DNA of 51,967 nt from Fusicatenibacter_A intestinipullorum (lineage in GTDB: Bacteria; Bacillota; Negativicutes; Acidaminococcales; Acidaminococcaceae), in the NCBI GenBank assembly GCA_019117495.1, contig DWZP01000013.1, positions 1 to 51,967 of the forward strand. The letters are read 5' to 3'. Under the pieces are notes generated by a model. It was not told the DNA's origin and searched no databases. It was given only the letters and a program-made list of their open reading frames with translations. The translations under genes and the position numbers were made by a program. Shown here one piece after another: positions 1-8,623 of this stretch (positions within the stretch are counted from its first letter, which is position 1; every line of letters begins with the position of its first letter).

Positions 1-57
1 TAGAGCAAAGGACTGAAAATCCTTGTGTCCACAGTTCGATTCTGTGCTGAGGCACCA
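1..57 (+). tRNA. tRNA-Phe (GAA), 5' end cut by the window
   Basis: The anticodon stem AAGGA/TCCTT encloses the loop CTGAAAA, giving anticodon GAA. The T arm CACAG-TTCGATT-CTGTG and an encoded CCA (55-57) follow. The 5' acceptor strand and most of the D arm lie before the window. It is the first visible member of a four-tRNA cluster with 3-11 base gaps, probably one transcript. Confidence 0.9.
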
Positions 58-60
58 TTT

Positions 61-135
<75 letters not shown>

Positions 136-142
136 TTATTAC

Positions 143-216
143 GGCGACATAGCCAAGCGGTAAGGCAGAGGTCTGCAAAACCTTTATCCCCGGTTCGATT
201 CCGGGTGTCGCCTCCA
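143..216 (+). tRNA. tRNA-Cys (GCA)
   Basis: Acceptor GGCGACA pairs with TGTCGCC. The anticodon loop CTGCAAA gives GCA. The T arm is CCCGG-TTCGATT-CCGGG, and CCA is encoded at 214-216. Confidence 0.96.
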
Positions 217-223
217 TATTCAT

Positions 224-312
224 GCCGGAGTGGCGGAATTGGCAGACGCAAGGGACTTAAAATCCCTCGGGGAGTGATCCCCGTACCGGTTCAAGTCCGG
301 TCTTCGGCACCA
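224..312 (+). tRNA. tRNA-Leu (UAA)
   Basis: This is a class II tRNA with a long variable arm (CTCGGGGAGTGATCCCCG region). The anticodon loop CTTAAAA gives UAA. Acceptor GCCGGAG pairs with CTTCGGC through one G-U pair, and CCA is encoded at 310-312. It is the last gene of the cluster, followed by a terminator. Confidence 0.96.
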
Positions 313-325
313 ATGGTAAATACAC

Positions 326-355
326 AGCAGTACTCGAAAGAGTGCTGCTTTTTTG
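326..355 (+). terminator. Terminator of the tRNA cluster
   Basis: AGCAGTACTC, a GAAA tetraloop and GAGTGCTGCT form a 10-bp stem with one wobble pair, followed by a run of T. It starts 13 bases after the CCA of tRNA-Leu. Confidence 0.9.
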
Positions 356-433
356 TATATGTTGATAAAATTATTTTGAATATGTATAATGTAAAGAGAA
401 AGAGCGGATATGATAAATAAAAGGAGTAATGAG

Positions 434-700
434 ATGCCGGAATTGGCAAGATTTTATAAAATAATTATAAGAATGCAGTATTCGGATATTGGGCAGCATA
501 ATAAGCCGCATTTTCATGCTTTTCATGGTGAATATGAAGCATCTATCGGTATAGATGGCGAACTTTTAGCAGGTTCTTTTCCTGTAAAAGAGTTAAAATT
601 AGTGCAAGCCTGGGCTGCTATACATGAAGAAGAATTATATGCAGCATGGAACAAAGCTGTTAGAAATGAACCGTTTGGAAAAATAGCACCACTGAAGTAA
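434..700 (+). CDS. DUF4160 domain protein
   Basis: An 88-residue protein matching DUF4160: aromatic and basic N-terminus, a PHFHAFHGEYEA segment (about residues 24-35) and an acidic/aromatic C-terminal helix. The ATG at 434 is chosen because AAGGAG lies at 421-426 with good spacing; the frame is open back to an ATG at 410, but that start has no ribosome-binding site. It is followed 12 bases later by a DUF2442 gene. DUF4160 and DUF2442 genes often occur as adjacent pairs and have been suggested to be toxin-antitoxin-like; the molecular function is not established. The sequence is more AT-rich than typA downstream, which fits accessory DNA beside a tRNA cluster. Confidence 0.8.
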   Translation: MPELARFYKIIIRMQYSDIGQHNKPHFHAFHGEYEASIGIDGELLAGSFPVKELKLVQAWAAIHEEELYAAWNKAVRNEPFGKIAPLK

Positions 701-712
701 GGAGGGGTTAAA

Positions 713-1009
713 ATGTATGTTATAGATGGTATTGCTTATGCTGGAAAACCGGTACGTCCTGTTTCGGTTTGCGGTGTACGGCCCCTTGACGATTGGAAAT
801 TATGGATACGCTTTAATGACAATACAGCTAAAATATATGATTTTAAGCCATTGCTTCAATATCCTGCCTTTGAACGCTTAAAAGACATTGAGTTATTTAA
901 GCAATGTTATATTGATTATGGCACTGTAACGTGGCTTGACGGCGAAATTGATATTTCACCCGAAGAATTATATAATAAAGGCGTTGAAGTAAAAGAACAA
1001 ACTGCATAA
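713..1009 (+). CDS. DUF2442 domain protein
   Basis: A 98-residue protein with the DUF2442 pattern: a beta-rich middle (GVRPLDDWKLWIRFNDNTA, about residues 21-39) followed by LLQYPAFERL and a VTWLDGEIDISPEELY C-terminal signature (about residues 72-87). AAGGAGGGG stands just before the ATG. It is cotranscribed with the DUF4160 gene upstream and closed by a terminator, so the two form a self-contained pair. In the family, some members are fused to a helix-turn-helix domain and are described as possible regulators; no such domain is seen here. Function is unknown. Confidence 0.8.
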   Translation: MYVIDGIAYAGKPVRPVSVCGVRPLDDWKLWIRFNDNTAKIYDFKPLLQYPAFERLKDIELFKQCYIDYGTVTWLDGEIDISPEELYNKGVEVKEQTA

Positions 1010-1025
1010 AATAGAAAGTTAGTAA

Positions 1026-1055
1026 AGCCCGGAATTATTCTGCCGGGCTTTTTTA
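1026..1055 (+). terminator. Terminator after the DUF4160/DUF2442 pair
   Basis: AAGCCCGG and CCGGGCTT flank a 10-base loop and are followed by a T run. Confidence 0.9.
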
Positions 1056-1094
1056 CTGTTTACTGCGCTTTTACAGCTTCTTTACGGCGTTTTG

Positions 1095-1123
1095 TTGACA
1101 TTGCTTTTTAAAAATAATATAAT
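1095..1123 (+). promoter_or_regulatory. Sigma-A promoter of typA
   Basis: A perfect -35 TTGACA (1095-1100) and a perfect -10 TATAAT (1118-1123) are separated by 17 bases. The predicted leader to the typA ATG is about 85 bases and contains a small GCTGC/GCAGC hairpin. Confidence 0.9.
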
Positions 1124-1213
1124 AGATTAGTCGCATAGGAAGCTGCGGCGTTATTATTTTTTAGCATTACCCTGCTGCCGTGAGCAGCCAGCAAGAGAGG
1201 AAGAAAGACTTTT

Positions 1214-3031
1214 ATGATAAGAAACGATTTGCGTAATATTGCAATTATTGCCCACGTTGACCACGGCAAAACAACCCTTGTAGATGCCATGCTGAAACAG
1301 AGCGGCATTTTCAGGGCTAATGAACATGTTGAAGAACGCGTTATGGATTCTAACGCACTGGAGCGTGAACGCGGCATTACTATTTTGGCAAAGAACACGG
1401 CTGTAATGCACAACGGCACTAAAATTAATATTCTCGATACCCCGGGCCATGCCGATTTCGGCGGCGAAGTAGAACGCGTGCTCACCATGGTTGACGGCGT
1501 ACTGCTGCTTGTAGATGCTTACGAAGGCCCAATGCCGCAGACCAAATATGTTCTGCGCAAAGCGCTTGAACGCAATTTGAAACCTATTGTTGTTATTAAT
1601 AAAATTGACCGCCCCGACCAGCGCGTAAACGAAGTTATTGACGAAGTTCTGGATTTGTTTATTGAACTGAACGCCAACGACGACCAGCTGGAATTCCCGG
1701 TTGTTTTAACCTCTGCCCGCAACGGCATTGCCAAACTTTCCATGGAAGATGAAAGCGACAACCTGGAACCTTTGTTCCGCGTAATTTTAGAGAACATTCC
1801 CGCACCGGATGTTGATACCGAAGCTCCGCTGCAAATGCTTGTTAATACGCTTGATTACGACGATTATGTAGGCCGCATTGTTGTAGGCCGTGTTGTACGC
1901 GGTACCATTCACAACGGCGAAAACATTATGCTGATGGACAATAGCAGCAACCGCAAGGCTAAAATCGGCCGCCTGTATACCTATCAGGGCTTAAAGCGCG
2001 TTGAAGTTGACGAAGTTGCCGCAGGCGATATCGTTGCTTTAATCGGCCTTGCTGACGCTAATATCGGCGATACCATTGCCGACGCCGAAAACCCCGAAAA
2101 ACTGGAAGGCATCAGCATCGACGAGCCTACTCTTTCCATGGTATTTTCCGTTAATACCAGCCCGTTTGCAGGCCGCGAGGGCGAGTTTGTAACAAGCCGT
2201 CATCTGCGTGAGCGCCTGTTTAAAGAAGTTAAAACCAATGTAGCCATGAGGCTCGAAGAAACGGAAAGCCCGGATTCTTACATTGTTAAGGGCCGCGGCG
2301 AACTGCACCTTTCCATTTTAATTGAAACCATGCGCCGCGAAGGCTACGAATTACAGGTTGGCAAACCGAAGGTTATTACCCACCGCGACGAAGAAGGCAA
2401 TTTGCTTGAGCCTATGGAAGCGCTGACCATTGACGTGCCGCAGGACTTTATGGGCGCCGTTATGGAAGGCCTTGGCCTGCGTAAGGCAGAGCTTCAGAAC
2501 ATGACCGAAATGGCAGGCTACCTGCGTATGGAATTTTTAATTCCGGCGCGCGGCCTTATCGGCTTCCGCAACCAGTTCTTAACCGATACCAAAGGCAACG
2601 GCATTATGAACCACGTGTTTGCAGGCTATGCGCCTTATAAAGGCGATATTCCGGGACGCACCCGCGGCAGCCTTGTTGCTTTTGAAGCCGGCGAAACCAC
2701 TTCTTACGGCATCAGCAACGCACAGGAACGCGGCACCATGTTTATCGTGCCGGGCGAACAGGTTTACGAAGGCCAGATTATCGGCGAAAACAGCCGTGAA
2801 GATGATATGGACGTTAACCCCTGCAAGAAAAAACACGTCAGCAACATGCGTGCTTCCGGCAGTGATGAAGCAATCCGCCTGATTCCGCCCAAAACCTTCT
2901 CTCTGGAACAGGCTCTGGAGCACATTAACGACGACGAACTTGTAGAAGTAACACCCAAGAGCATCCGTATGCGCAAGAAAATCCTCGACAGGGTTGAACG
3001 CGGCAGGCTACGTGCGCGCAATAAACAATAA
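1214..3031 (+). CDS. typA: Translational GTPase TypA/BipA
   Basis: A ribosome-associated GTPase of the EF-G/LepA superfamily, implicated in 50S assembly and stress or low-temperature growth. The 605-residue length is typical. The G motifs are all present: G1 AHVDHGKT (13-20), G2 RERGITI (51-57), G3 DTPGHA (75-80) and G4 NKID (129-132). The C-terminal half has the BipA-specific region (GRGELHLSILIETMRREG and FRNQFLTDTKGNGIMN). The ATG at 1214 follows GAGAGGAAG. The gene is preceded by a consensus promoter, and codon choice (many GGC and CGC) fits high expression. It appears monocistronic: an 89-base gap without an obvious strong terminator separates it from sepF. Confidence 0.97.
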   Translation: MIRNDLRNIAIIAHVDHGKTTLVDAMLKQSGIFRANEHVEERVMDSNALERERGITILAKNTAVMHNGTKINILDTPGHADFGGEVERVLTMVDGVLLLVDAYEGPMPQTKYVLRKALERNLKPIVVINKIDRPDQRVNEVIDEVLDLFIELNANDDQLEFPVVLTSARNGIAKLSMEDESDNLEPLFRVILENIPAPDVDTEAPLQMLVNTLDYDDYVGRIVVGRVVRGTIHNGENIMLMDNSSNRKAKIGRLYTYQGLKRVEVDEVAAGDIVALIGLADANIGDTIADAENPEKLEGISIDEPTLSMVFSVNTSPFAGREGEFVTSRHLRERLFKEVKTNVAMRLEETESPDSYIVKGRGELHLSILIETMRREGYELQVGKPKVITHRDEEGNLLEPMEALTIDVPQDFMGAVMEGLGLRKAELQNMTEMAGYLRMEFLIPARGLIGFRNQFLTDTKGNGIMNHVFAGYAPYKGDIPGRTRGSLVAFEAGETTSYGISNAQERGTMFIVPGEQVYEGQIIGENSREDDMDVNPCKKKHVSNMRASGSDEAIRLIPPKTFSLEQALEHINDDELVEVTPKSIRMRKKILDRVERGRLRARNKQ

Positions 3032-3120
3032 ATTTTTGCCAAAAGCAGGATTTAAAAATTTTTTGTAGAAGTATTAACAGTACATTAGCTGAAATATGAA
3101 TTTGGATGGAGGCACAGGAG

Positions 3121-3480
3121 ATGGATTTAAAAAACACTGCTTTAAAGTTTTGGCATACAGATACTGAAGAAGTTGGCTACGGCGGGCCTTGCCTTGTAAA
3201 ATCCGGGCATATGGATATTTTGGTGCGTACCCCGCGCCAGTTCAGCGATGTGCGTGAATATGCAGATGCGCTGATGAGCGGCTCCACGCTGATGATTTCT
3301 TTTGAAGCTGTGGACTGCGTAATGCGCAACCGTATTTTTGATTACCTTAACGGTGTAAGCTATATTATCGGCGCGCGCGTATCCAAAGTGCAGGACGATA
3401 TGCTTTTGTATGCTCCTTCTTCCGTAGAAATAAACAAAGAAGCAGGTAAAAAATCTTCCCGCTCCTGGCTTGGCAGATAA
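3121..3480 (+). CDS. sepF: Cell division protein SepF
   Basis: SepF bundles FtsZ filaments and tethers the Z ring to the membrane in Gram-positive lineages. The 119-residue protein is almost entirely the SepF core: the DILVRTPRQFSDVREYAD stretch, a VDCVMRNRIFDYLNGVSYIIG segment split around the dimer interface, and a C-terminal VSKVQDDMLLYAPSSVEI strand. The usual N-terminal amphipathic helix and linker are short. The ATG at 3121 is preferred because GGAGG (3108-3112) is spaced 8 bases from it; the in-frame ATG at 3106 has no ribosome-binding site. In many Firmicutes sepF sits in a yggS-sepF-ylmG-divIVA cluster; here it is isolated. Confidence 0.92.
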   Translation: MDLKNTALKFWHTDTEEVGYGGPCLVKSGHMDILVRTPRQFSDVREYADALMSGSTLMISFEAVDCVMRNRIFDYLNGVSYIIGARVSKVQDDMLLYAPSSVEINKEAGKKSSRSWLGR

Positions 3481-3494
3481 TAAATAAAACTTTT

Positions 3495-3528
3495 AACGCC
3501 TGACGGTTAATGCCGTCAGGCGTTTTTA
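3495..3528 (+). terminator. Terminator after sepF
   Basis: AACGCCTGACGG and CCGTCAGGCGTT form a perfect 12-bp stem with a short loop, followed by T residues. Confidence 0.93.
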
Positions 3529-3583
3529 TGTAGGCTTGTTTTTGTAAACTTTGTAACTGTATGCGGCAGCTTTTGGCAGCGAT

Positions 3584-3630
3584 ATGCAAAAAAATTGCCG
3601 CTGTTTATGGCTGCGGCAGGTATTTTGCAT
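3584..3630. other. Composite hairpin in the sepF-lapA gap
   Basis: ATGCAAAA (3584-3591) pairs with TTTTGCAT (3623-3630), and inside it TGCCGC (3596-3601) pairs with GCGGCA (3613-3618), leaving a 4 by 4 internal loop. There is no T run, so it is not a simple terminator. The outer arm overlaps a possible -35 (TTGCAT, 3625-3630) in front of the next gene; the nearest -10-like sequence, TATACT at 3646-3651, is only 15 bases away. Function is unknown. Confidence 0.5.
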
Positions 3631-3689
3631 AGTTTAAGCGAATAATATACTTTATAAGTTTATTTAAATTTTTGATGGGAGATGATGAT

Positions 3690-4028
3690 ATGCCGTATTT
3701 GCTTTTTACATTAATTATCAGTATTATTGTGGCGGTATTTGCAGTGCAGAACGCTGCTGACGTAACGGTGGGCTTTTTGATGTGGACGGTGCAGACCAGC
3801 CTTGTTGTGGTAATTTTGGGCGCTGCGCTTTTGGGCGCGCTGGCGATGGGCTTTTTTACGCTGATGCTGAAAGCCAAGCACTATTTGTATAACAAGAGCC
3901 TGAAATTTGAAATTGACCAGCTGAAAAAAGAAAATGCCAAATTAAAAGAAGAAAAAGAAATGCTTATGCACAGCCAGCGCAATAAAGAACTGGAAAAACC
4001 TGCGGAAGAAGCTGATAGCAAAGCATGA
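3690..4028 (+). CDS. LapA-domain (DUF1049) membrane protein
   Basis: A 112-residue inner-membrane protein with the LapA/DUF1049 layout: one N-terminal transmembrane segment (about residues 4-21) containing the VFAVQNAADVTVGFLMW signature, a second segment rich in Leu/Gly/Ala (about residues 38-60), then a charged coiled coil (about residues 70-95). In E. coli, LapA works with LapB in lipopolysaccharide regulation; in Gram-positives the role is unknown. The ATG at 3690 lies 8 bases after GGGAG (3677-3681); alternative in-frame starts upstream overlap that site. The stop overlaps the recJ start (ATGA), indicating translational coupling. Confidence 0.85.
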   Translation: MPYLLFTLIISIIVAVFAVQNAADVTVGFLMWTVQTSLVVVILGAALLGALAMGFFTLMLKAKHYLYNKSLKFEIDQLKKENAKLKEEKEMLMHSQRNKELEKPAEEADSKA

Positions 4029-6349
4029 AGAAACATAAAATATGGCAGTTTAACGAATTTAACAGGGAAGAAGCGGAAAAACTGGCGCAGCAGGCAGGCG
4101 TTTCGCCGCTGGTGGCAGGCATTTTGCTGAACCGCGGCATAAAAGATGCCAAAAGTGTGCGTGAGTTTTTATACGGCAGCGCCGAGCCTTACCACGACCC
4201 GTTTTTAATGAAGGATATGCCCAAAGCGGCAGAACGTATCCTGCGCGGTATTGATGCCGGCGAGCGTATTACGGTTTACGGTGACTACGATGTGGACGGC
4301 ATCAGTGCAAGCTCGCTTTTATATTTGTTTTTAAAAGACTGCGGAGCAGATGTTAACACTTACATACCGGAGCGCAAAAGCGAAGGTTACGGGCTGAATA
4401 TTGACGCGCTGAACCATCTGGCGGAAGCCGGAACAACGCTTGTGGTAACGGTGGACTGCGGCATCAGCGCGGTAAGGGAAATTGCAGGTGCGCCAAAAAC
4501 GCTTGATATTGTTGTAACTGACCACCATACGCCGCCGGAGGTTTTGCCGGAGGCTTACGCGCTGGTAAATCCGCATCAGAAAGACTGCAGTTACCCGTTT
4601 GAGCATCTTTCCGGCGTGGGCGTGGCCTTTAAGCTATGCCAGGCGCTTTATAAAATGCGCTTTCCGGATGAGCCGTTGTGGGACGGCAACACCGAGTTTG
4701 TGGCTTTGGGCACGGTGGCTGATATTGTGCCGCTGTGGGGCGAAAACCGCGCTCTGGTTAAGCACGGGCTTAAAAAGATGGAAACAACGGAAAACATTGG
4801 GCTGAAGGCGCTGATAGAAAAGAGCCGCTGCCCGGTTAAGGATATAACTTCCGAAAATATCGGCTTTATACTGGCGCCGAGGCTTAACGCCGTTGGCAGG
4901 CTGGAGCACGCGCAGCTGGCGGTGGAGCTTTTAACGGCGCAGGATGAGGCGCGCGCGGCGGAAATTGCCGAAGCGCTGAACGAAGAAAACACGCTGAGGC
5001 AGAAAATAAGCCGTGAGATTTTTATGGATGCCGAAAAAATGCTGGCGCAGTATGAACACATTGATACGGCGATTGTGCTGGCAAAGGAAGGCTGGCACGC
5101 AGGCGTTATCGGCATTGTGGCGTCGCGCCTGGTAGATAAGTACCATTTGCCGGTAATACTTATAAGCATTGATGGCGAGGTTGCCAAGGGCAGCTGCCGC
5201 AGCATACCGAGCCTTGATTTGTACCGTGCCATTGATGCGTGCAGCGGGCTTTTAGTGCAGTTCGGCGGGCATCATCAGGCGGCGGGGCTGACAGTAAAAA
5301 CGGCAAATATTGAGGAATTTAAGCGGCAGTTCCGCGCTGAGGTGGCGCGCACCTTAAAGCCGGAGGATTACCTGCCGGTGCTTAACGTAGACCTTTTGGT
5401 AGATAATGATTATGTGCTTGATGTGCCGCTTTTAAACGAACTTAAGCTGCTGGAGCCATACGGCAGCAGCAACCCGGCGCCGCTGTTTGCGTTTAAGGGC
5501 GCTGCGGTGCGTTATGCCAAAATTTTCGGTGCGGAAAATACGCATCTGCGTTTTTCTGCTTTGTACGGCGGGCAGCCTTACCAGTGCCTGATGTGGGGCG
5601 GAGCGGAAAATTACCCCTGCATGTATAACGGCGCGGAGGCGGACCTGGTGTTTATGCCGAAAATTAATGTATGGCAGGATAAGGAAAACGTTAATTTGCA
5701 GGTTGTTGATTTTGCCCAGAAGCTGGCAATTTACGATTACCGGCACGAAGAAGTTAACAAGCAGGCCTTTGTAAAAAAGCTTTTGCAAACCGAAAGTGAT
5801 ATACTTATTTATGTTAATGATAAAAAAGCCTTTTTGGAAAATACGGATATAGACGCAGCGTTTGTAAGGGAATACGGCAGCAGCGAAGCAGCTCGCACCG
5901 TGGTGCTGTATGATTTGCCGGAGTGCGATGTTGCCGGATTTGCGGCATTGTTAAAAAAAGGCAGCCTTGGTTGCAGTTTATTTCTGTTGTATAATAATGT
6001 TGATTACGATAATGCGGTTGAAGTGCTGTTCAGGCGCTGCCCCAACCGTCTGCATCTGGCGGAAGCCTATAAAAAAATGGCCTGCCGCCTGAAAAAAGAA
6101 GTAATTGCTGATGAAGCCGTGCTTATTGCCGAATGCGGCATGGAGGAAATTTATTTAACGGTGTTTGAAGAACTGAATTTCATCAACCGCAGCGGCGGCA
6201 AGGTGAGCATGGCCGCCGTCAGAAAAAATAATCTGGAAAATTCTCCTGCCTTCAGGCAGGCTGAAGAAACCGGCCGTAAGATTTACAGGCAGTACCGTGC
6301 CAATATGCTTGCCTCTCCGCAGGTAATAGCGGGCGGGCACGGAAATTGA
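4025..6349 (+). CDS. recJ: Single-stranded-DNA-specific exonuclease RecJ
   Basis: A 5'-3' single-strand DNA exonuclease of the DHH phosphoesterase superfamily, used in recombination and mismatch or base excision repair. Visible motifs are YGDYDVDG (85-92), DCGI (144-147), the eponymous DHH (166-168) and DHHA1 GGHHQAAG (414-421), followed by an OB-like region. The 774 residues exceed the E. coli protein (about 577); the extra C-terminal region of about 200 residues is common in Firmicutes RecJ. The start overlaps the lapA stop. The next gene, rel, begins 20 bases downstream, an order (recJ-rel) common in Bacillota. Confidence 0.96.
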   Translation: MKKHKIWQFNEFNREEAEKLAQQAGVSPLVAGILLNRGIKDAKSVREFLYGSAEPYHDPFLMKDMPKAAERILRGIDAGERITVYGDYDVDGISASSLLYLFLKDCGADVNTYIPERKSEGYGLNIDALNHLAEAGTTLVVTVDCGISAVREIAGAPKTLDIVVTDHHTPPEVLPEAYALVNPHQKDCSYPFEHLSGVGVAFKLCQALYKMRFPDEPLWDGNTEFVALGTVADIVPLWGENRALVKHGLKKMETTENIGLKALIEKSRCPVKDITSENIGFILAPRLNAVGRLEHAQLAVELLTAQDEARAAEIAEALNEENTLRQKISREIFMDAEKMLAQYEHIDTAIVLAKEGWHAGVIGIVASRLVDKYHLPVILISIDGEVAKGSCRSIPSLDLYRAIDACSGLLVQFGGHHQAAGLTVKTANIEEFKRQFRAEVARTLKPEDYLPVLNVDLLVDNDYVLDVPLLNELKLLEPYGSSNPAPLFAFKGAAVRYAKIFGAENTHLRFSALYGGQPYQCLMWGGAENYPCMYNGAEADLVFMPKINVWQDKENVNLQVVDFAQKLAIYDYRHEEVNKQAFVKKLLQTESDILIYVNDKKAFLENTDIDAAFVREYGSSEAARTVVLYDLPECDVAGFAALLKKGSLGCSLFLLYNNVDYDNAVEVLFRRCPNRLHLAEAYKKMACRLKKEVIADEAVLIAECGMEEIYLTVFEELNFINRSGGKVSMAAVRKNNLENSPAFRQAEETGRKIYRQYRANMLASPQVIAGGHGN

Positions 6350-6369
6350 TTGGGTAAGGATGTGGTTAT

Positions 6370-8598
6370 ATGCCGGAAACACATGTAATTAGCGTCGAAG
6401 AATTCTTCGAAATGATAAAAAAATATCTTAATGATAACCAGGTGGCATTTGTACATAAGGCCTATGACGTAGCTGCCAAAGCCCATGCCAATCAGCGCCG
6501 TAAATCGGGCGAGCCGTATATTATTCATCCGCTGGGCGTGGCTACGATACTGGCAGAGCTGCAAATGGACGAAACCACGCTTGCCGCAGCTTTTTTGCAT
6601 GACGTTGTTGAAGATACCGAAACCACGCTTGACCAGTTAAAGGAAATGTTCGGCGTGAAAGTGGCAGACCTTGTTGACGGCGTTACCAAGCTCGGCAAAA
6701 TTGAATACATCAGCAAAGAGGACCAGCAGATTGAAAACTACCGCAAAATGTTTCTGGCGATGGCCAAGGATATACGCGTTATTATGATTAAGTTGGCCGA
6801 CCGCCTGCACAACATGCGCACCATGAAGTATATGCCGGTGCATAAGCAGCAGTCCATCTCGCGCGAAACAATGGAGGTTTACGCGCCGCTGGCACACCGC
6901 CTCGGCATTTACACCATTAAGTGGGAGCTTGAGGATTTGGCCTTCCGTTATATGGAGCCGGAAATTTACTATGACCTTGTGGAACAGGTTAAAGTAAAGC
7001 GCCGCGAAAGGGAAGCCATGATTCACGAGGCAATGGCGGAAATTAAAGAGCATTTGGACGAGCAGCACATTAAGTGTGAAATTCAGGGACGCCCGAAGAA
7101 TTTTTACAGCATTTACAAAAAAATGCAGCGCGACCATAAAGAGCTCAGCGAAATTTACGATTTGCTGGCTATCCGCGTGCTGGTTGATACCGTTGCGGAC
7201 TGCTATGGCACGCTGGGCGTTGTGCATAGCCTGTGGCGCCCGATTCCGGGGCGTGTAAAGGACTACATTGCCGTGCCGAAATCCAATATGTACCAGTCGC
7301 TGCATACCACCGTGCTGTACCATAACGGGCAGCCGCTGGAAATCCAAATCCGTACTTTTGAAATGCACCGCATTTCTGAGTTCGGTATTGCGGCGCACTG
7401 GCGTTATAAAGAAAGCGGCGGCAAGAGCAATATGCCGTCCGGCGGCGACAAGGACTTTGAGGCCAAACTTTCCTGGCTGCGCCAGCTTTTGGAATGGCAC
7501 AAGGATATGAGCGATTCGCGCGACTTTGTAAACACGGTAAAAATGGATGTTTTTGCCGACGAAGTATTCGTGTTTACGCCGCGCGGCGACGTTATTGACC
7601 TGCCTGTCGGCAGCGTGCCGATTGACTTTGCTTACCGTATTCATACGGATGTAGGCAACCGCTGCGTTGGTGCGAAGGTTAACGGGCGCATTGTGCCGCT
7701 CGATTACAAATTAAGCAACGGCGATATCGTCGAGGTTATCACATCCAAGCAGGCCACCGGCCCAAGCCGTGACTGGATGAACATTGTCGGTTCTTCAGAT
7801 ACGCGCAACAAAATCCGTTCGTGGTTCAAAAAAGAGCGCCGCGAAGAAAATATCGCCAAAGGGCGCGAGATGCTTGAAAAAGAAACCAAGCGCCTCGGCT
7901 ACGATATTAAAGTGCTGCTTAAGGCAGACAAGCTTAAAACAGTGGCTGCTTCGTTCCGACTGGACAGCGAGGAAGCGCTGTATGCCAGCGTGGGCTACGG
8001 CGGCGTAACGCTTAACGGCGTTATGAGCAAACTGGTTGAGCTTTATAAAAAAGAGCAGAAGCTTACCGTTACCAAAGACCTTTCGCAGCTTTTGGCAGAG
8101 CTTAAACCGCGCCGCAGCAAGGCCAAGGCCAGCCACGGCATTCTCGTTAAAGGCGAGGAGGGCATTATGGTTAAGCTGGCGCGCTGCTGCAACCCGATTC
8201 CGGGCGATCCGGTAATAGGTTATATTACGCGCGGCAGCGGCATTTCCGTGCACCGTACGGACTGCCCCAATGTTTTAAGCAACAATCCGGACGAGCAGCG
8301 CCGTTTGATTGAGGTATCGTGGGATATTACTACCGATGCCGTTTATAAAGTTAACATTGTTATCAACGCTTCCGACAGACCCGGCATGATGGCAGACATT
8401 ATGCAGGTTACAAGCGAAGCCAAGCTGAACATTAACGCGCTTAACTGCCGCACCGACAAGCATAAAAACGCTTACATCACCATGGGGCTGGATATCAGCA
8501 ATCTGGAGCAGCTTGATAACATTATGAATAAAATAAAACGCATGAAGGGCGTTTACAGTGTTGAACGCCAGGTTTCTTCAAGCGTGCACCACCTTTAA
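6370..8598 (+). CDS. rel: Bifunctional (p)ppGpp synthetase/hydrolase Rel
   Basis: Makes (p)ppGpp from GTP/GDP and ATP during amino-acid starvation on the ribosome, and degrades it. The 742-residue protein has all domains in order: an HD hydrolase domain with H53, H77 and D78 (HDVVEDT, 77-83), so hydrolysis should be active; a synthetase domain containing GRPKNFYSIYKKM near residue 240; a TGS domain (VFVFTPRGDVIDLP onward, about 395-455); a Zn-finger-like region with a CC pair (KLARCCNPIPGD); and a C-terminal ACT domain (about 668-740). The ATG follows AAGGATG. It is the single long RSH expected in Firmicutes and feeds into the GTP pool sensed by CodY, which is also in this window. Confidence 0.97.
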   Translation: MPETHVISVEEFFEMIKKYLNDNQVAFVHKAYDVAAKAHANQRRKSGEPYIIHPLGVATILAELQMDETTLAAAFLHDVVEDTETTLDQLKEMFGVKVADLVDGVTKLGKIEYISKEDQQIENYRKMFLAMAKDIRVIMIKLADRLHNMRTMKYMPVHKQQSISRETMEVYAPLAHRLGIYTIKWELEDLAFRYMEPEIYYDLVEQVKVKRREREAMIHEAMAEIKEHLDEQHIKCEIQGRPKNFYSIYKKMQRDHKELSEIYDLLAIRVLVDTVADCYGTLGVVHSLWRPIPGRVKDYIAVPKSNMYQSLHTTVLYHNGQPLEIQIRTFEMHRISEFGIAAHWRYKESGGKSNMPSGGDKDFEAKLSWLRQLLEWHKDMSDSRDFVNTVKMDVFADEVFVFTPRGDVIDLPVGSVPIDFAYRIHTDVGNRCVGAKVNGRIVPLDYKLSNGDIVEVITSKQATGPSRDWMNIVGSSDTRNKIRSWFKKERREENIAKGREMLEKETKRLGYDIKVLLKADKLKTVAASFRLDSEEALYASVGYGGVTLNGVMSKLVELYKKEQKLTVTKDLSQLLAELKPRRSKAKASHGILVKGEEGIMVKLARCCNPIPGDPVIGYITRGSGISVHRTDCPNVLSNNPDEQRRLIEVSWDITTDAVYKVNIVINASDRPGMMADIMQVTSEAKLNINALNCRTDKHKNAYITMGLDISNLEQLDNIMNKIKRMKGVYSVERQVSSSVHHL

Positions 8599-8623
8599 TA
8601 AACCGCTTTACAGGAGGATTTAG

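Noticed and set aside
6637..7644. A 335-codon open frame on the minus strand inside rel
   Set aside because: It is antisense to a well-supported gene, and the composition (rich in His, Val, Asn, Phe) is the usual mirror of GC-biased codons.
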